The translations under genes and the position numbers were made by a program. DNA of 50,214 nucleotides. Source: Planctomycetota bacterium (GTDB taxonomy: Bacteria; Planctomycetota; Planctomycetia; Isosphaerales; Isosphaeraceae). The DNA is taken from contig JAQGHR010000141.1 of assembly GCA_028291545.1 (NCBI GenBank), forward strand, positions 1 to 50,214, written 5' to 3'. The notes below the pieces were generated by a model. It did no database searches. It saw only the letters and a list, made by a program, of their open reading frames with translations, and had not been told where the DNA came from. This document shows positions 26,328-34,751 of the stretch, one piece after another. The first letter of the stretch is position 1. Every line of letters starts with the position of its first letter.

Positions 26328-27385
26328 GGCCCCGGACTCCCCTGGTTCGATCGTCGAGTGCCGGGCCGATCGATCGCCCCACTCAACGCCCGCAACACCT
26401 TCGGGTCGGCCCGGTCGCTGACGAACTTCACCGAGCCGTCCATCATCAGAACGGTTGCCCCGCCCCCGGAGGGAGACCCGAAGGCCTGGGGCGAGCCGTC
26501 GAACGGGCGAGAAGGATCGCGCAGGTTTTTCGGGTCGCCCCAGGGCTTGAAGCCGGAGGCGACCTCGCCGGCCATCATAGTCTGCGAGAGGTCGCCGATT
26601 TCGTCGAACCGGAGCGAACGGCCACGTCCGAAAATATGGATATTTCCCGAGATGTGGCTCAGCGCATAGCCGTCGGGGTCCCGCAATACGTTGATTCGAG
26701 GGTTGAGATAGTCAGGGATCACACTCTTGAACAGAGCGGTGTTGCGAGCATCGTTCCAGGCGTACCCATAGTCAACGCTCGCCATGCCGTAGTGACCAAA
26801 TGGCATGATCACCGTCAGCCAACTATGTGTAGTCCACCCTTCCTTAAGACCATCACCTGGTAATGCTCCGTTCGCACCTTCGTAATTATGAACAGCCAGT
26901 GCGATGAGTTTGAGGTTGTTCTTGACGTCCCCGCCGCTGTACTCACCACCGAGGTTGGGACGATTCACGACGAGCATTCGCGTCGAGGACAGTAGCCATC
27001 CCGCCTGATGCGCCACGCCCACCGTCGCGATACCCGAGGCGAACATCACGACAATGACGCCCACGATGGAGAGCGTCCAGCGTGGCTTCCATCGCGAGTC
27101 GCCGCCGCGGGTTTCGCGATGGAGCCATCGCAAGAATCCGTGCAGTCCCGCCGTGAACAGTCCGAGGCAGACGCCCGCCGTCGCCATGCCGGTCATTGAG
27201 ACGGTGACCCTCGGCGCCATCCTCGCGACATAGCTCCACCAGCCGAAGGCCAACCCGCCAAGCATCTGCAACTCCGCGCTCGCCCCTGTCATGGCGAGGA
27301 GGATCGCAATGGCGCCGAGGAGGCCGAGACCGATCCCAAATCGGCGAAGGAGGCATTCCACGCGCGTGGCTGTTTCGGGTTGCAT
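26324..27385 (-). CDS. polytopic membrane protein with DUF1559-like C-terminal domain
   Basis: A 353-residue protein. Unlike ordinary DUF1559 proteins, which have one N-terminal prepilin helix, the first 140 residues hold about four hydrophobic segments (IGLGLLGAIAILLAM; LGGLAFGWWSYVA; MTGMATAGVCLGLFTAGLHG; TLSIVGVIVVMFASGIATVG). Then comes the DUF1559 part: NNLKLIALAVHNYEGANGAL, WLTVIMPFGHYG, and near the end TVLMMDGSVKFVSD, the DG motif usual at the C-terminus of this family. The domain should lie on the outer face of the inner membrane. Start and stop overlap both neighbours in the leftward operon (TGATG at 27383-27387, ATGA at 26324-26327). Confidence 0.75.
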   Translation of the reverse strand: MQPETATRVECLLRRFGIGLGLLGAIAILLAMTGASAELQMLGGLAFGWWSYVARMAPRVTVSMTGMATAGVCLGLFTAGLHGFLRWLHRETRGGDSRWKPRWTLSIVGVIVVMFASGIATVGVAHQAGWLLSSTRMLVVNRPNLGGEYSGGDVKNNLKLIALAVHNYEGANGALPGDGLKEGWTTHSWLTVIMPFGHYGMASVDYGYAWNDARNTALFKSVIPDYLNPRINVLRDPDGYALSHISGNIHIFGRGRSLRFDEIGDLSQTMMAGEVASGFKPWGDPKNLRDPSRPFDGSPQAFGSPSGGGATVLMMDGSVKFVSDRADPKVLRALSGAIDRPGTRRSNQGSPGP

Positions 27386-28116
27386 CAGTGCTCCCCCGGC
27401 CTGGAAAGCCGTTCGATTTCCTCGCCCGAAATCCAGCCGATTCGCCCGCTACGGAACAAGGCCAGCCGGTCACGACCGACCACGTCCGGCTCAACGGCCA
27501 GGAGGGCCGGCGGAAGAGGAGCGGCTGCGTGGTGTTCCTCGTCATCCGGGTAGTTTGCACCGCCAAGGTAGATATACTGCGCCAAAGCGTGTTGCGGCAC
27601 GATCCAGAGGGAGCCATCAAGCGATTCCCGTGCGGGATACATCCCCGCCGACCGGCCGTTCCACAGGGCCACTTGCAATCGCTGGATGGCCTCGAACCGC
27701 GCGGAGATCTCCGTCTCGATCGGCGGCGGATCGGGAGCAAGCCGATAGGTCGCGCCGACTTTTTCCCATGCCCCCGGAGTCATCAGCTCGCGGGCGCCCG
27801 AGATCATCGTCAACACCAGCAAGAACAGAAGCCCCCAGAGCGCGACCAGGCCGAGGGATCGAGCGTAGGAAAGTCGTGGAAGCCGAGAGAAGTCCTTTTT
27901 CAATCCGTTCCAGATGGCCTGGATGATTGCAGCGAGGACCAGCAGCGCCAGCAGAAAGAACGAGATGACGTCCAGCCTCATCCTCGCCAGGTCCGACAAC
28001 GTCCTCACCCTCGGAACATCCGCCAGCGTGTAGGCCGGCATCCCGGCCTGGGAGGAAGAGCTCGCAAGGATTGTGATGATCGCGACCAGCAACGCCGCCC
28101 AGATCTGAGCTCGCAT
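27385..28116 (-). CDS. membrane protein of unknown function, first gene of a three-gene operon
   Basis: A 243-residue protein. The N-terminus (MRAQIWAALLVAIITILASS) is a signal peptide or first helix; two more hydrophobic segments follow (VISFFLLALLVLAAIIQAIW and LGLVALWGLLFLLVLTMISG). The C-terminal 130 residues are soluble, with EAIQRLQVALWNGRSAGMYP and IGWISGEEIERLSRPGEH. I start at ATG 28116 because an in-frame start 14 codons upstream only adds polar sequence before the hydrophobic core. The stop shares a base with the start of the next gene. Not a family I recognise. Confidence 0.68.
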   Translation of the reverse strand: MRAQIWAALLVAIITILASSSSQAGMPAYTLADVPRVRTLSDLARMRLDVISFFLLALLVLAAIIQAIWNGLKKDFSRLPRLSYARSLGLVALWGLLFLLVLTMISGARELMTPGAWEKVGATYRLAPDPPPIETEISARFEAIQRLQVALWNGRSAGMYPARESLDGSLWIVPQHALAQYIYLGGANYPDDEEHHAAAPLPPALLAVEPDVVGRDRLALFRSGRIGWISGEEIERLSRPGEH

Positions 28117-28334
28117 CGATCTGACCTCTTCAACGCGGTGGACGCGAATGGCGCGCATCGACCAAGGAGATCTGCAACGACCCGGATCGCCTACGACAAG
28201 TGTAATACGATGATTCGTTCGCGTCTAGTCCGCACGGTCCCAATCTCCTCACCAGTAGATGGAGATTTTCGGCCGATGCGACGGTGTGTTCACGTTGTGG
28301 TGAGCATTCGATCGACCAAGCGTCGCCAAGACGC

Positions 28335-29222
28335 TCAACGCCCCATCGGCTCAAGCCGTCGGAGGGCCTCGCGGAAGTAGCCGAAATTGCGGTCGGCGTA
28401 GGCGCGATAATCGAAGTCGAGATCCGAGGCCACCGTCTGGACGACCGACCAGAGGGCCTCTCGGAGCAGGCTGGCGACCTGCAAGACGTGAAGTTCGTAG
28501 AGATCGCGGGTGCGAAAGTCGCCGCGGTAGGCGGTCAGGAACTCGACTTCCTGTTCCACGGAGAAGGCACAATTTACCGATATCCCGGCGAGGTCGAACA
28601 GCGGATGACCGATCCCGGCGTATTCCCAGTCGACGATCCAGATCCGATCGCCGTCATCCAGGATGTTGGCCGGAAGCATGTCATTGTGACAGAGCGTGGG
28701 AAGAAATGGGGTAAGAGTGCGCGAGAGCTTGCGCGTCTGCTCAAGCATGATGTCAATATCGTCGGGCAACGCCGCGCCGATCCGTCGGGAGGTTTCGACG
28801 TAGGTCCGATTCGCCTGAAATGGAGAGAAATACAGCATCTCTCCGCTCAGACAATCCCAGCCCTCGTGGAGCCTTCGAAGCGATTGCGCAAGCCGGGTCG
28901 CAACTCCCGGCTCGCGCATACCGGCCGGATCAAGGGTGCGCCCCTCGATGTATCGTGTGACCATGACGCCGTTTTCGGCGAAAACGATCTCGGGCGCGAC
29001 CTTCAGGGCGTGGGCGGCGAGGTGGCAAAGGTGCTCGTTACGACGGTCGACGCCCAGAATGAGCAATTCTTCGGCGATTCGGGCAACGAACGACCCATTG
29101 TCATCCCGGACCCGGAAATTTCGGTTCGTGATTCCGCCGGCCAGCGCAGCCATGACGACCGGCCCTCGCCAGATGGGCAAGGATCGGATGCGGCGTATCG
29201 TGGGGTCGTCGTGGTCGTTCAT
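28335..29222 (-). CDS. choline/ethanolamine kinase-like phosphotransferase (APH fold)
   Basis: A 295-residue protein with a protein-kinase-like APH fold. The N-lobe has ALAGGITNRNFRVRDDNGSF followed by VARIA (nucleotide loop and ATP-contacting region), and the catalytic loop is CHNDMLPANIL (residues 178-188, catalytic Asp181), with the metal-binding IVDWEYAGIGHPLFDLA (196-212). This arrangement is typical of choline/ethanolamine kinases and LicA, which phosphorylate small amino-alcohols for lipid or surface-sugar decoration; aminoglycosides are less likely. It is cytoplasmic. It diverges from the phosphatase gene across a 287-bp region that contains a dispersed palindrome. Confidence 0.85.
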   Translation of the reverse strand: MNDHDDPTIRRIRSLPIWRGPVVMAALAGGITNRNFRVRDDNGSFVARIAEELLILGVDRRNEHLCHLAAHALKVAPEIVFAENGVMVTRYIEGRTLDPAGMREPGVATRLAQSLRRLHEGWDCLSGEMLYFSPFQANRTYVETSRRIGAALPDDIDIMLEQTRKLSRTLTPFLPTLCHNDMLPANILDDGDRIWIVDWEYAGIGHPLFDLAGISVNCAFSVEQEVEFLTAYRGDFRTRDLYELHVLQVASLLREALWSVVQTVASDLDFDYRAYADRNFGYFREALRRLEPMGR

Positions 29223-29420
29223 TTCGGCGGAGGGACGTGATACCCAGGGGGTCGGGGGAGAAGCACGGGGCGATTTTCGCAGGCAGGTGACGTCCGATCA
29301 AGGCGGGGCTGGGATTGACCGGGTTCGGGTGGGCATTAGAGTGGTGCGGCCCTGGGAAATTGTCGATATCGCTCGAAGCGGCCGTCCGCGTGAAGACGCT
29401 GGGCGACTGAAATCGGCCTC

Positions 29421-29499
29421 CCTGGTGGGGCTGGCGTCCCTGCCGGCCTACTCAAATCCACACTTGTTGTAGGCGGGCAGGGACGCCCGCCCCACCGGG
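29421..29499. repeat. dispersed palindromic element, copy 1
   Basis: Arms at 29421-29450 and 29470-29499 match at 27 of 30 positions, around a 19-nt spacer. The central part of each arm (variants of GGCGGGCGTCCCTGCCCGCCTA) is shared with the element at 35358-35428, while the flanks and spacer differ. It lies between the divergent genes at 29222 and 29510. Confidence 0.8.
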
Positions 29500-29509
29500 G
29501 AACTTGGCT

Positions 29510-30214
29510 GTGATTCTCGCACGTCTGGCTACTCGTCGCCGGTTACGAATCGCCGCGCTCATGATTGCGCTGATTGCGATTCTCGTCACGTTTCACCGCC
29601 CCCTGTTCTTCGGCAACTTCGGCGTCGTCGATCGCGGCAAGGCGTACCGTTCGGCGCAACCCGAGGCCGGGCTGGAACGGACGATTCGCACCTACGGCCT
29701 GGGCTCGGTCGTGAACCTGCGAGGCGGTTCCGAGGCCGACGCATTCTACGGCCGTGAATCCGAGGTCACGGACCGACTGGGCGTCGAATTTTACGACCTT
29801 CCCGTGAGCGCGTCACGCAGGCCGACACGCCGGGAACTGATGCTCCAGATTCGAATCCTGGAGCGATGCCGCTACCCCCTCCTGATCCATTGCAAGTGGG
29901 GCTCGGATCGCACCGGTTTGATGAGCGCACTATATCGAATGGTCGTCCGTGGCGATCCGCCCGAGGCGGCGATCGGGGAGTTCACGCTCGCTTATGGCCA
30001 TTTCCCGCTCTTTGGGCCGGAGAAGCTGCACACGCCGATCGACGAATATGCTCGGTGGCTCCGCGATCGCGGCCTCCGCCACGATCCCGCTCGGTTCCGG
30101 CTCTGGGTTGAGCGCGAATACGTTTCCGCCGACGCTTTCACCATCTGGCCCACGATCGAGCCCGGTCCCCGACTCCGCAGAACGGCAGCGGCCGATTCCA
30201 TCGATCGACGGTGA
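29510..30214 (+). CDS. membrane-anchored CX5R phosphatase (dual-specificity/tyrosine phosphatase-like)
   Basis: A 234-residue protein with an N-terminal membrane helix (residues 13-28, RIAALMIALIAILVTF) and a phosphatase domain. The signature loop is LLIHCKWGSDRTGLMSALYR, with catalytic Cys128 and Arg134 in HCx5R; VYRSAQ-like GKAYRSAQPEAG and SVVNLRGGSE upstream are typical of bacterial dual-specificity phosphatases of the PTP superfamily; a candidate general acid is Asp97. The single helix would put the domain in the periplasm or at the membrane face. I chose the GTG at 29510, with GGA eight bases upstream; a TTG at 29504 is possible. Substrate could be a phosphoprotein, phosphoinositide or phospho-sugar. 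Confidence 0.82.
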   Translation: MILARLATRRRLRIAALMIALIAILVTFHRPLFFGNFGVVDRGKAYRSAQPEAGLERTIRTYGLGSVVNLRGGSEADAFYGRESEVTDRLGVEFYDLPVSASRRPTRRELMLQIRILERCRYPLLIHCKWGSDRTGLMSALYRMVVRGDPPEAAIGEFTLAYGHFPLFGPEKLHTPIDEYARWLRDRGLRHDPARFRLWVEREYVSADAFTIWPTIEPGPRLRRTAAADSIDRR

Positions 30215-30224
30215 GGCGTACGTC

Positions 30225-30401
30225 TCAGGCCGAGGCGGCCAGAGCCTTATGTTCCAGCGTCACACCCGCCTCGTCGATGGTGTCGACCACCATCGACGCG
30301 ACCAGCCATTCCAGCGGCACATGGAGCCGGCGGGCCTCGGATCGCAAGTGACGAAACAGGTCGGACGAGAGAGTTACAGCCAGTTCGGTTTCGGCGATCA
30401 T
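30225..30401 (-). CDS. 58-residue ribbon-helix-helix-like protein
   Basis: A short leftward gene just downstream of the phosphatase gene. The ATG (30399-30401) is preceded at eight bases by AAGGA, an excellent ribosome site, and the frame ends with TGA at 30225-30227. The product begins MIAETELAVTLSSDLFRHLR and continues EARRLHVPLEWLVASMVVDT: one strand followed by two amphipathic helices, the layout of CopG/Arc ribbon-helix-helix DNA-binding proteins, often antitoxins. No toxin gene lies next to it, so a stand-alone repressor or an orphan antitoxin are both possible. Family placement rests on pattern alone. Confidence 0.6.
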   Translation of the reverse strand: MIAETELAVTLSSDLFRHLRSEARRLHVPLEWLVASMVVDTIDEAGVTLEHKALAASA

Positions 30402-30581
30402 CACCAGGGTCCTTCATGGAGAGGGTGAGCCGGGTCGTCTGACAAACGTCACCCGGAATTCGATCGAACCGCCGGCCAGGGCCGGATCAGGTCATGGCGA
30501 GACATAAAGCAGGTTCCGTGCCGAATGCCTGTCCCGCATGCCAGATCTGCAAGGTGATAAAATTCAAGCATCGTAATTCAG

Positions 30582-32174
30582 TCAGCCCGAGACGGCCTCG
30601 ATCTTCGGGAAGAGCGGCACCGGCTTGCCGTTGACCAGGGGCGCGGTGACTCGCAAATCGTCCGGCAGGGCCGGCGAGGCGGCGTCCCGGAAGGAAACGG
30701 CCGCCCACGATTGGACCTCGTCGTAGTTGAAGGCCCGATAGAACGTCTCGGCAGTACTCGGCAGGAACGGCTTGATCAGGATCGCCACGACCCGCAGGGC
30801 TTCCGCCAGATTGATCAGGACGGCCCGGCAAGCGTCCGGATCGGTCTTGATGAGCTTGAACGGTTCGGTCGTCTGGACGTAACGGTTAACGGCATCCAGG
30901 ACTTCGAGCCAGATCCGTTGTAGCGCAACATTGAACTGGAACGAGCCGACCAGTCCGCGCAAATCGTCGACGAGCCCGGGGAGATCCAATCCTGCACGCC
31001 AGGAAGTGGTATCGACGGACGCCGCGCCGGGCAGGGAGCCTTCGAAGTACTTGACGCACATCGAGAGCGTGCGGCTGTAGAGATTCCCGAGATTGTTGGC
31101 GAGGGCCGAGTTGTAGCTGTCGGCGAACCGCTCGAAGGAGAACTCGCCGTCCCCCCCGAATGGGCATTGCGCGAGGAAGTAATAGCGGAATGCCTCGGCC
31201 GAGAACTTGGTGATCAGGTCCATCGGCTCGATCACGCCGCCCGGCCGGCTCTTGCTCTCCTTCATGACCTCGCCCGTGGACTCGTCCTTGCGATAGACGA
31301 ACCCGTGCGCGAACACCCGTTTCGGCAACGGCAATCCCGCCGACATCAGCATCGCCGGCCACAAGGCGCAATGGAACCGGGTGATGTCCTTGCCGATGAC
31401 ATGGACGTCGGCCGGCCAGGTCGAGGCAAATCGGGCCTCGTCCGTGCCGTAGCCGATGGCGGTGATGTAGTTCAACAGGGCGTCGAACCAGACGTAGATC
31501 GTCTGTTGCTCGTCGAACGGGACGGGGATGCCCCAGGTGAAGCCTCGTCGTGAGATCGAGACATCTTGAAGGCCGGATTCGACGAGGTTGACGATCTCGT
31601 TGCGACGACTTTCCGGTTGGATGAACTCGGGGTTCTCGGCATAGTGTGTCAACAGGCGATCGGCGAACGCGGAGAGCCGGAAGAAATAGTTCTCTTCCTC
31701 GACGACCTTCAAGGGCGTGTTCGGGTGGTTCGGACAGCGGCCCTCGGGGGTCAGCTCTTTCTCGGTCTTGAACGATTCGCAGCCGTTGCAGTACAGGCCG
31801 GTGTAGGCCTTCTTGTAGATGTCCCCCGCGTCGTAGACCGCCTGGATGAACTTGCGGCAGCCGATGTGGTGACGCTCTTCGCTGGTCTGGATGAAGTCAT
31901 CGTTCGAGATCTCGAGTGCCTTCCAGACCTCCTGGAACTGCCGGGCCATATCGTCGACGTAGGCCTTCGGGGCGACGCCGAGTTCCTCGGCGCGCTGGGA
32001 GACCTTGATGGTGTTCTCGTCGTTACCCATCAGGAAATGGACGGAGAGGCCCTCCATCCGGCGGAACCGGGCCTGGCAATCCGCGCCGATCTTCTCGAAC
32101 GCGGTGCCGATATGCGGGCGGCTATTGGGGTAGTCGATCGCCGTGGTCAAGTAATAGCTCGCGTCGTGGCCCAT
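30582..32174 (-). CDS. metG: methionyl-tRNA synthetase with altered signature motifs
   Basis: A 530-residue class I aminoacyl-tRNA synthetase that charges tRNA-Met. The N-terminus YYLTTAIDYPNSRPHIGT (residues 7-24) is the first signature region, with HIGT in place of HIGH; LMGNDENTIKVSQRAEELG follows, then a knuckle-type insert (LYCNGCESFKTEKELTPEG, with CPNH after it), FTWGIPVPFDEQQTIYVWFD and the second signature as KESKS (305-309) in place of KMSKS. The C-terminal 150 residues are the anticodon-binding helical bundle (LVDDLRGLVGSFQFNVALQR, RYVQTTEPFKLIKTDPD). The C-terminal tRNA-binding/dimer domain of long MetRS forms is absent. The start at 32174 is set by the conserved N-terminus. A single essential gene with no nearby partner. 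Confidence 0.93.
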   Translation of the reverse strand: MGHDASYYLTTAIDYPNSRPHIGTAFEKIGADCQARFRRMEGLSVHFLMGNDENTIKVSQRAEELGVAPKAYVDDMARQFQEVWKALEISNDDFIQTSEERHHIGCRKFIQAVYDAGDIYKKAYTGLYCNGCESFKTEKELTPEGRCPNHPNTPLKVVEEENYFFRLSAFADRLLTHYAENPEFIQPESRRNEIVNLVESGLQDVSISRRGFTWGIPVPFDEQQTIYVWFDALLNYITAIGYGTDEARFASTWPADVHVIGKDITRFHCALWPAMLMSAGLPLPKRVFAHGFVYRKDESTGEVMKESKSRPGGVIEPMDLITKFSAEAFRYYFLAQCPFGGDGEFSFERFADSYNSALANNLGNLYSRTLSMCVKYFEGSLPGAASVDTTSWRAGLDLPGLVDDLRGLVGSFQFNVALQRIWLEVLDAVNRYVQTTEPFKLIKTDPDACRAVLINLAEALRVVAILIKPFLPSTAETFYRAFNYDEVQSWAAVSFRDAASPALPDDLRVTAPLVNGKPVPLFPKIEAVSG

Positions 32175-32396
32175 AATCTCCGCCCTTCCCTCTCGCTTGG
32201 CTCGTGGCGTCCTCGGCGGTCGCAAATTCCAGAATCGTGCGCAAGACCGAACCTCGGACACGACCGCCGACCCGGGCGTTCGGTCCGAGGATCTTCATTC
32301 ATCTTATCAGATCGTGGGAAGGGGTCTGGCGGCGAAGGCGGCAAAGTCGATTCGAGCGGCTTGGAGGTTTCGACTCTCGAACCGATCCGCATTCCA

Positions 32397-33008
32397 TTAA
32401 CCGTTCCGCTTGACCCAGCGCCGCGCCGCGACCGCTCCTCCGACCATCATCACGGCCATCAGACCACTCGCGGGCTCGGGCACCTGGGGAGGGATGAGCT
32501 CCTGGGTCGGTGTTAAGGGCGTGAAGTCGGGCGGCTGGATGGGAACAACCGTCCCAGGTGGGATCACCTGGCCGGGCTGGCTGGGCGTCGTGGGAGGATT
32601 CACGATCGGGGGGATCTGCGTGATCTTGATCTTACGCAATATCTTGGCGATTTCGGGGTGGAAGGAGTCAAAACGCTCGGTGCTCAGGCCGCGACGCCAG
32701 AGCAGGTAGGCGGCGAATGGCGACATCGGCAACGAGCCGTCGGGCGCAAGTGCAAGGATGGAAAGGGCTTTCGGGCCGGAGACGTGAAGCGAGTGATGCT
32801 TCAGCGCATTTTGCCAGTAGCTCCCCCACGGGTCGGCGCTTGAGGCCGAGACGACATGGCTGGATTTTGCATGGAGCGTATGGTTGCGGATCGCACCGGC
32901 GTCGGCCGAGGTCGGAACGACCAGGGCGAGAGATCCGATGATAAGGGCCGCTATAATGTTACAACGCCCGCCATTATCAGGGCGGGGGTCGCCGATCGGT
33001 TCGTTCAT
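32397..33008 (-). CDS. PEP-CTERM sorted secreted protein
   Basis: A 203-residue protein with a signal peptide (hydrophobic core AALIIGSLALVVPTSADA) and a C-terminal PEP-CTERM sorting signal: VPEP at 176-179, a hydrophobic helix (GLMAVMMVGGAVAA) and the basic end RRWVKRNG. In known systems an exosortase (EpsH/XrtA) cuts this tail and the protein is moved to the cell surface or matrix. The segment before the signal is Pro/Thr/Ile-rich (roughly 125-175). The start is the ATG at 33008; a GTG at 33104 is in frame but would put 32 polar residues before the signal. No exosortase is in this window. Confidence 0.82.
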   Translation of the reverse strand: MNEPIGDPRPDNGGRCNIIAALIIGSLALVVPTSADAGAIRNHTLHAKSSHVVSASSADPWGSYWQNALKHHSLHVSGPKALSILALAPDGSLPMSPFAAYLLWRRGLSTERFDSFHPEIAKILRKIKITQIPPIVNPPTTPSQPGQVIPPGTVVPIQPPDFTPLTPTQELIPPQVPEPASGLMAVMMVGGAVAARRWVKRNG

Positions 33009-33269
33009 GTCCCACCCAGTGCGCCGTGAGCCTCCGGCGATCTCGTCTGGTTGATCGATCGCTCGGTATGGAACGTCCGCTGTGGAGGATATCGGCTTTT
33101 CCACATGCGTGGCTTGAGACGGTTCTGTCGAGAATGCCCGGGGCGAGGCCTATCAGGAGCGTCCCCGGTTGTCGTCCGGAGGGGGGACGTGTATCGTAAG
33201 ACACGCCCTGGCGTCGGGATCGGACGAGGGTTTCAGGGGCTCACGAAGCGACCGAAAAAGGACAGAATC

Positions 33270-34724
33270 ATGGCGACGGCGACGGAATTTCCCCGGCAGA
33301 TGTACATCGATGGCCAGTGGCGGGACGCGATTGGCGGCGGCACGCTCGCCGTGATCAATCCGGCCGACGAGACGACGATCGCCGAGGTCGCATTCGGCGG
33401 CCGCGCGGACGCCGAGGCCGCCATCGACGCCGCCGCGAAGGCCTTCCCCGCGTGGAAGGCCACATCCGCCTATGATCGCGCCAAGATTCTCAAGCGCACC
33501 GCCGAATTGATGCGGGAACGGGCCGATACGATCGCCCGCGCCCTGACGATGGAGCAAGGCAAGCCGCTGGCCGAGGCCAAGGGCGAGACCCTGCACGCCG
33601 CCGACACCTTCGAGTGGTTCGCCGAAGAAGGCAAACGTGCCTACGGCCGGATCATCCCGCCCGCCAACATGATGAAACGTCATCATGCGATCAAGCATCC
33701 CGTGGGGGTCGTCGGCACGATCACGCCCTGGAATTTCCCGGTCACCCTGCCGAGCCGCAAGATCGCCCCGGCCCTCGCCGCCGGATGCACCGTCGTGAGC
33801 CGTCCCGCCGATCAGACGCCGCTCTGCTTCCTGCTCATGTTCGAATGCCTGATCGACGCCGGCCTGCCCCCCGGCGTGGCGAATGTCGTGATGGGCGATG
33901 CGAAGTCGATCGCCGACGCCTATTTCGCCCGCGCCGAGGTCCGCAAGATCTCATTCACCGGATCGACCGCCGTGGGCAAGGAACTTATCCGCCGTTCGGC
34001 CGACGGCGTGAAGCGTCTGAGCCTGGAACTCGGCGGCCATGCCCCTCTGATCGTCTTCCCCGACGCCGACGTTGCGCAAGTCGCCCAGGCCGCCGTGATC
34101 GGCAAGTTCCGCAACAACGGGCAGGTCTGCATCGCGCCTTCGCGATTTTACGTGCATGAGGCGATCTCCAAGGAGTTCACCGAGATCGCCGTCGATCTTG
34201 CCAGGAAGCTCAAGCTGGGCAATGGCCTGGAGGAAGGCGTTCAGGTCGGCCCGATGTTCGAGTCCAAGGCCCTGGACAAGACCACGCGATTGATCGAAGA
34301 CGCGAAGTCTCATGGCGCGAAGATCCTGACCGGCGGTGCGAAGTCCACCCGGTTCGATCGCGGCTACTTCTACGAGCCCACGGTCATCCGCGAGGTCAAC
34401 GGTTCCATGAAGATCATGACCGAGGAGCCGTTCGCCCCGGTGATGCCGATCCTCGATTTCTCCAAGCTGGAAGAGATCCTCTCCGCCGCCAACGCCACGC
34501 CCTACGGCCTGGCCGCCTACGTTTTCACGAACGACCTGACCATCGCCACCCGCATGGCCGAGGGCCTGGAAGCCGGCATCATCGGCATCAACGACCCGGT
34601 TCCCGCCACTCCGCAATGCCCGTTCGGCGGCATGAAGGAATCGGGGATGGGCCGCGAGCTTGGCATTGAGGGGTTGGATGCGTATTACGAGACGAAGTTC
34701 GTGTCGATCGGGCTGAGGGCGTGA
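33270..34724 (+). CDS. NAD(P)-dependent aldehyde dehydrogenase, succinate-semialdehyde dehydrogenase-like
   Basis: A 484-residue cytoplasmic aldehyde dehydrogenase. Markers: TPWNFPVTLPSRKIAPALAA (cofactor and catalytic Asn), FTGSTAVGKELI (NAD loop), LELGGHAPLIVFPDADV (general base Glu) and NNGQVCIAPSRFYV with the catalytic Cys, then EEPFAPVMPILDF and PFGGMKESGMGRELGIEGL at the C-terminus, the pattern of GabD-type enzymes. It likely oxidises succinate semialdehyde or a similar short aldehyde to the acid; the substrate is inferred from the family. AAGGA lies eight bases before the ATG. The Uma2 gene follows after 27 bp and may share its transcript. Confidence 0.9.
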   Translation: MATATEFPRQMYIDGQWRDAIGGGTLAVINPADETTIAEVAFGGRADAEAAIDAAAKAFPAWKATSAYDRAKILKRTAELMRERADTIARALTMEQGKPLAEAKGETLHAADTFEWFAEEGKRAYGRIIPPANMMKRHHAIKHPVGVVGTITPWNFPVTLPSRKIAPALAAGCTVVSRPADQTPLCFLLMFECLIDAGLPPGVANVVMGDAKSIADAYFARAEVRKISFTGSTAVGKELIRRSADGVKRLSLELGGHAPLIVFPDADVAQVAQAAVIGKFRNNGQVCIAPSRFYVHEAISKEFTEIAVDLARKLKLGNGLEEGVQVGPMFESKALDKTTRLIEDAKSHGAKILTGGAKSTRFDRGYFYEPTVIREVNGSMKIMTEEPFAPVMPILDFSKLEEILSAANATPYGLAAYVFTNDLTIATRMAEGLEAGIIGINDPVPATPQCPFGGMKESGMGRELGIEGLDAYYETKFVSIGLRA

Positions 34725-34751
34725 GGCCGAGAGATTCGAGGAGGCTGAACC

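Noticed and set aside
32252..32290. CCTCGGAC/GTCCGAGG inverted repeat between metG and the PEP-CTERM gene
   Set aside because: Only 8 bp with a 23-nt loop and no T-run; could be chance in GC-rich DNA.
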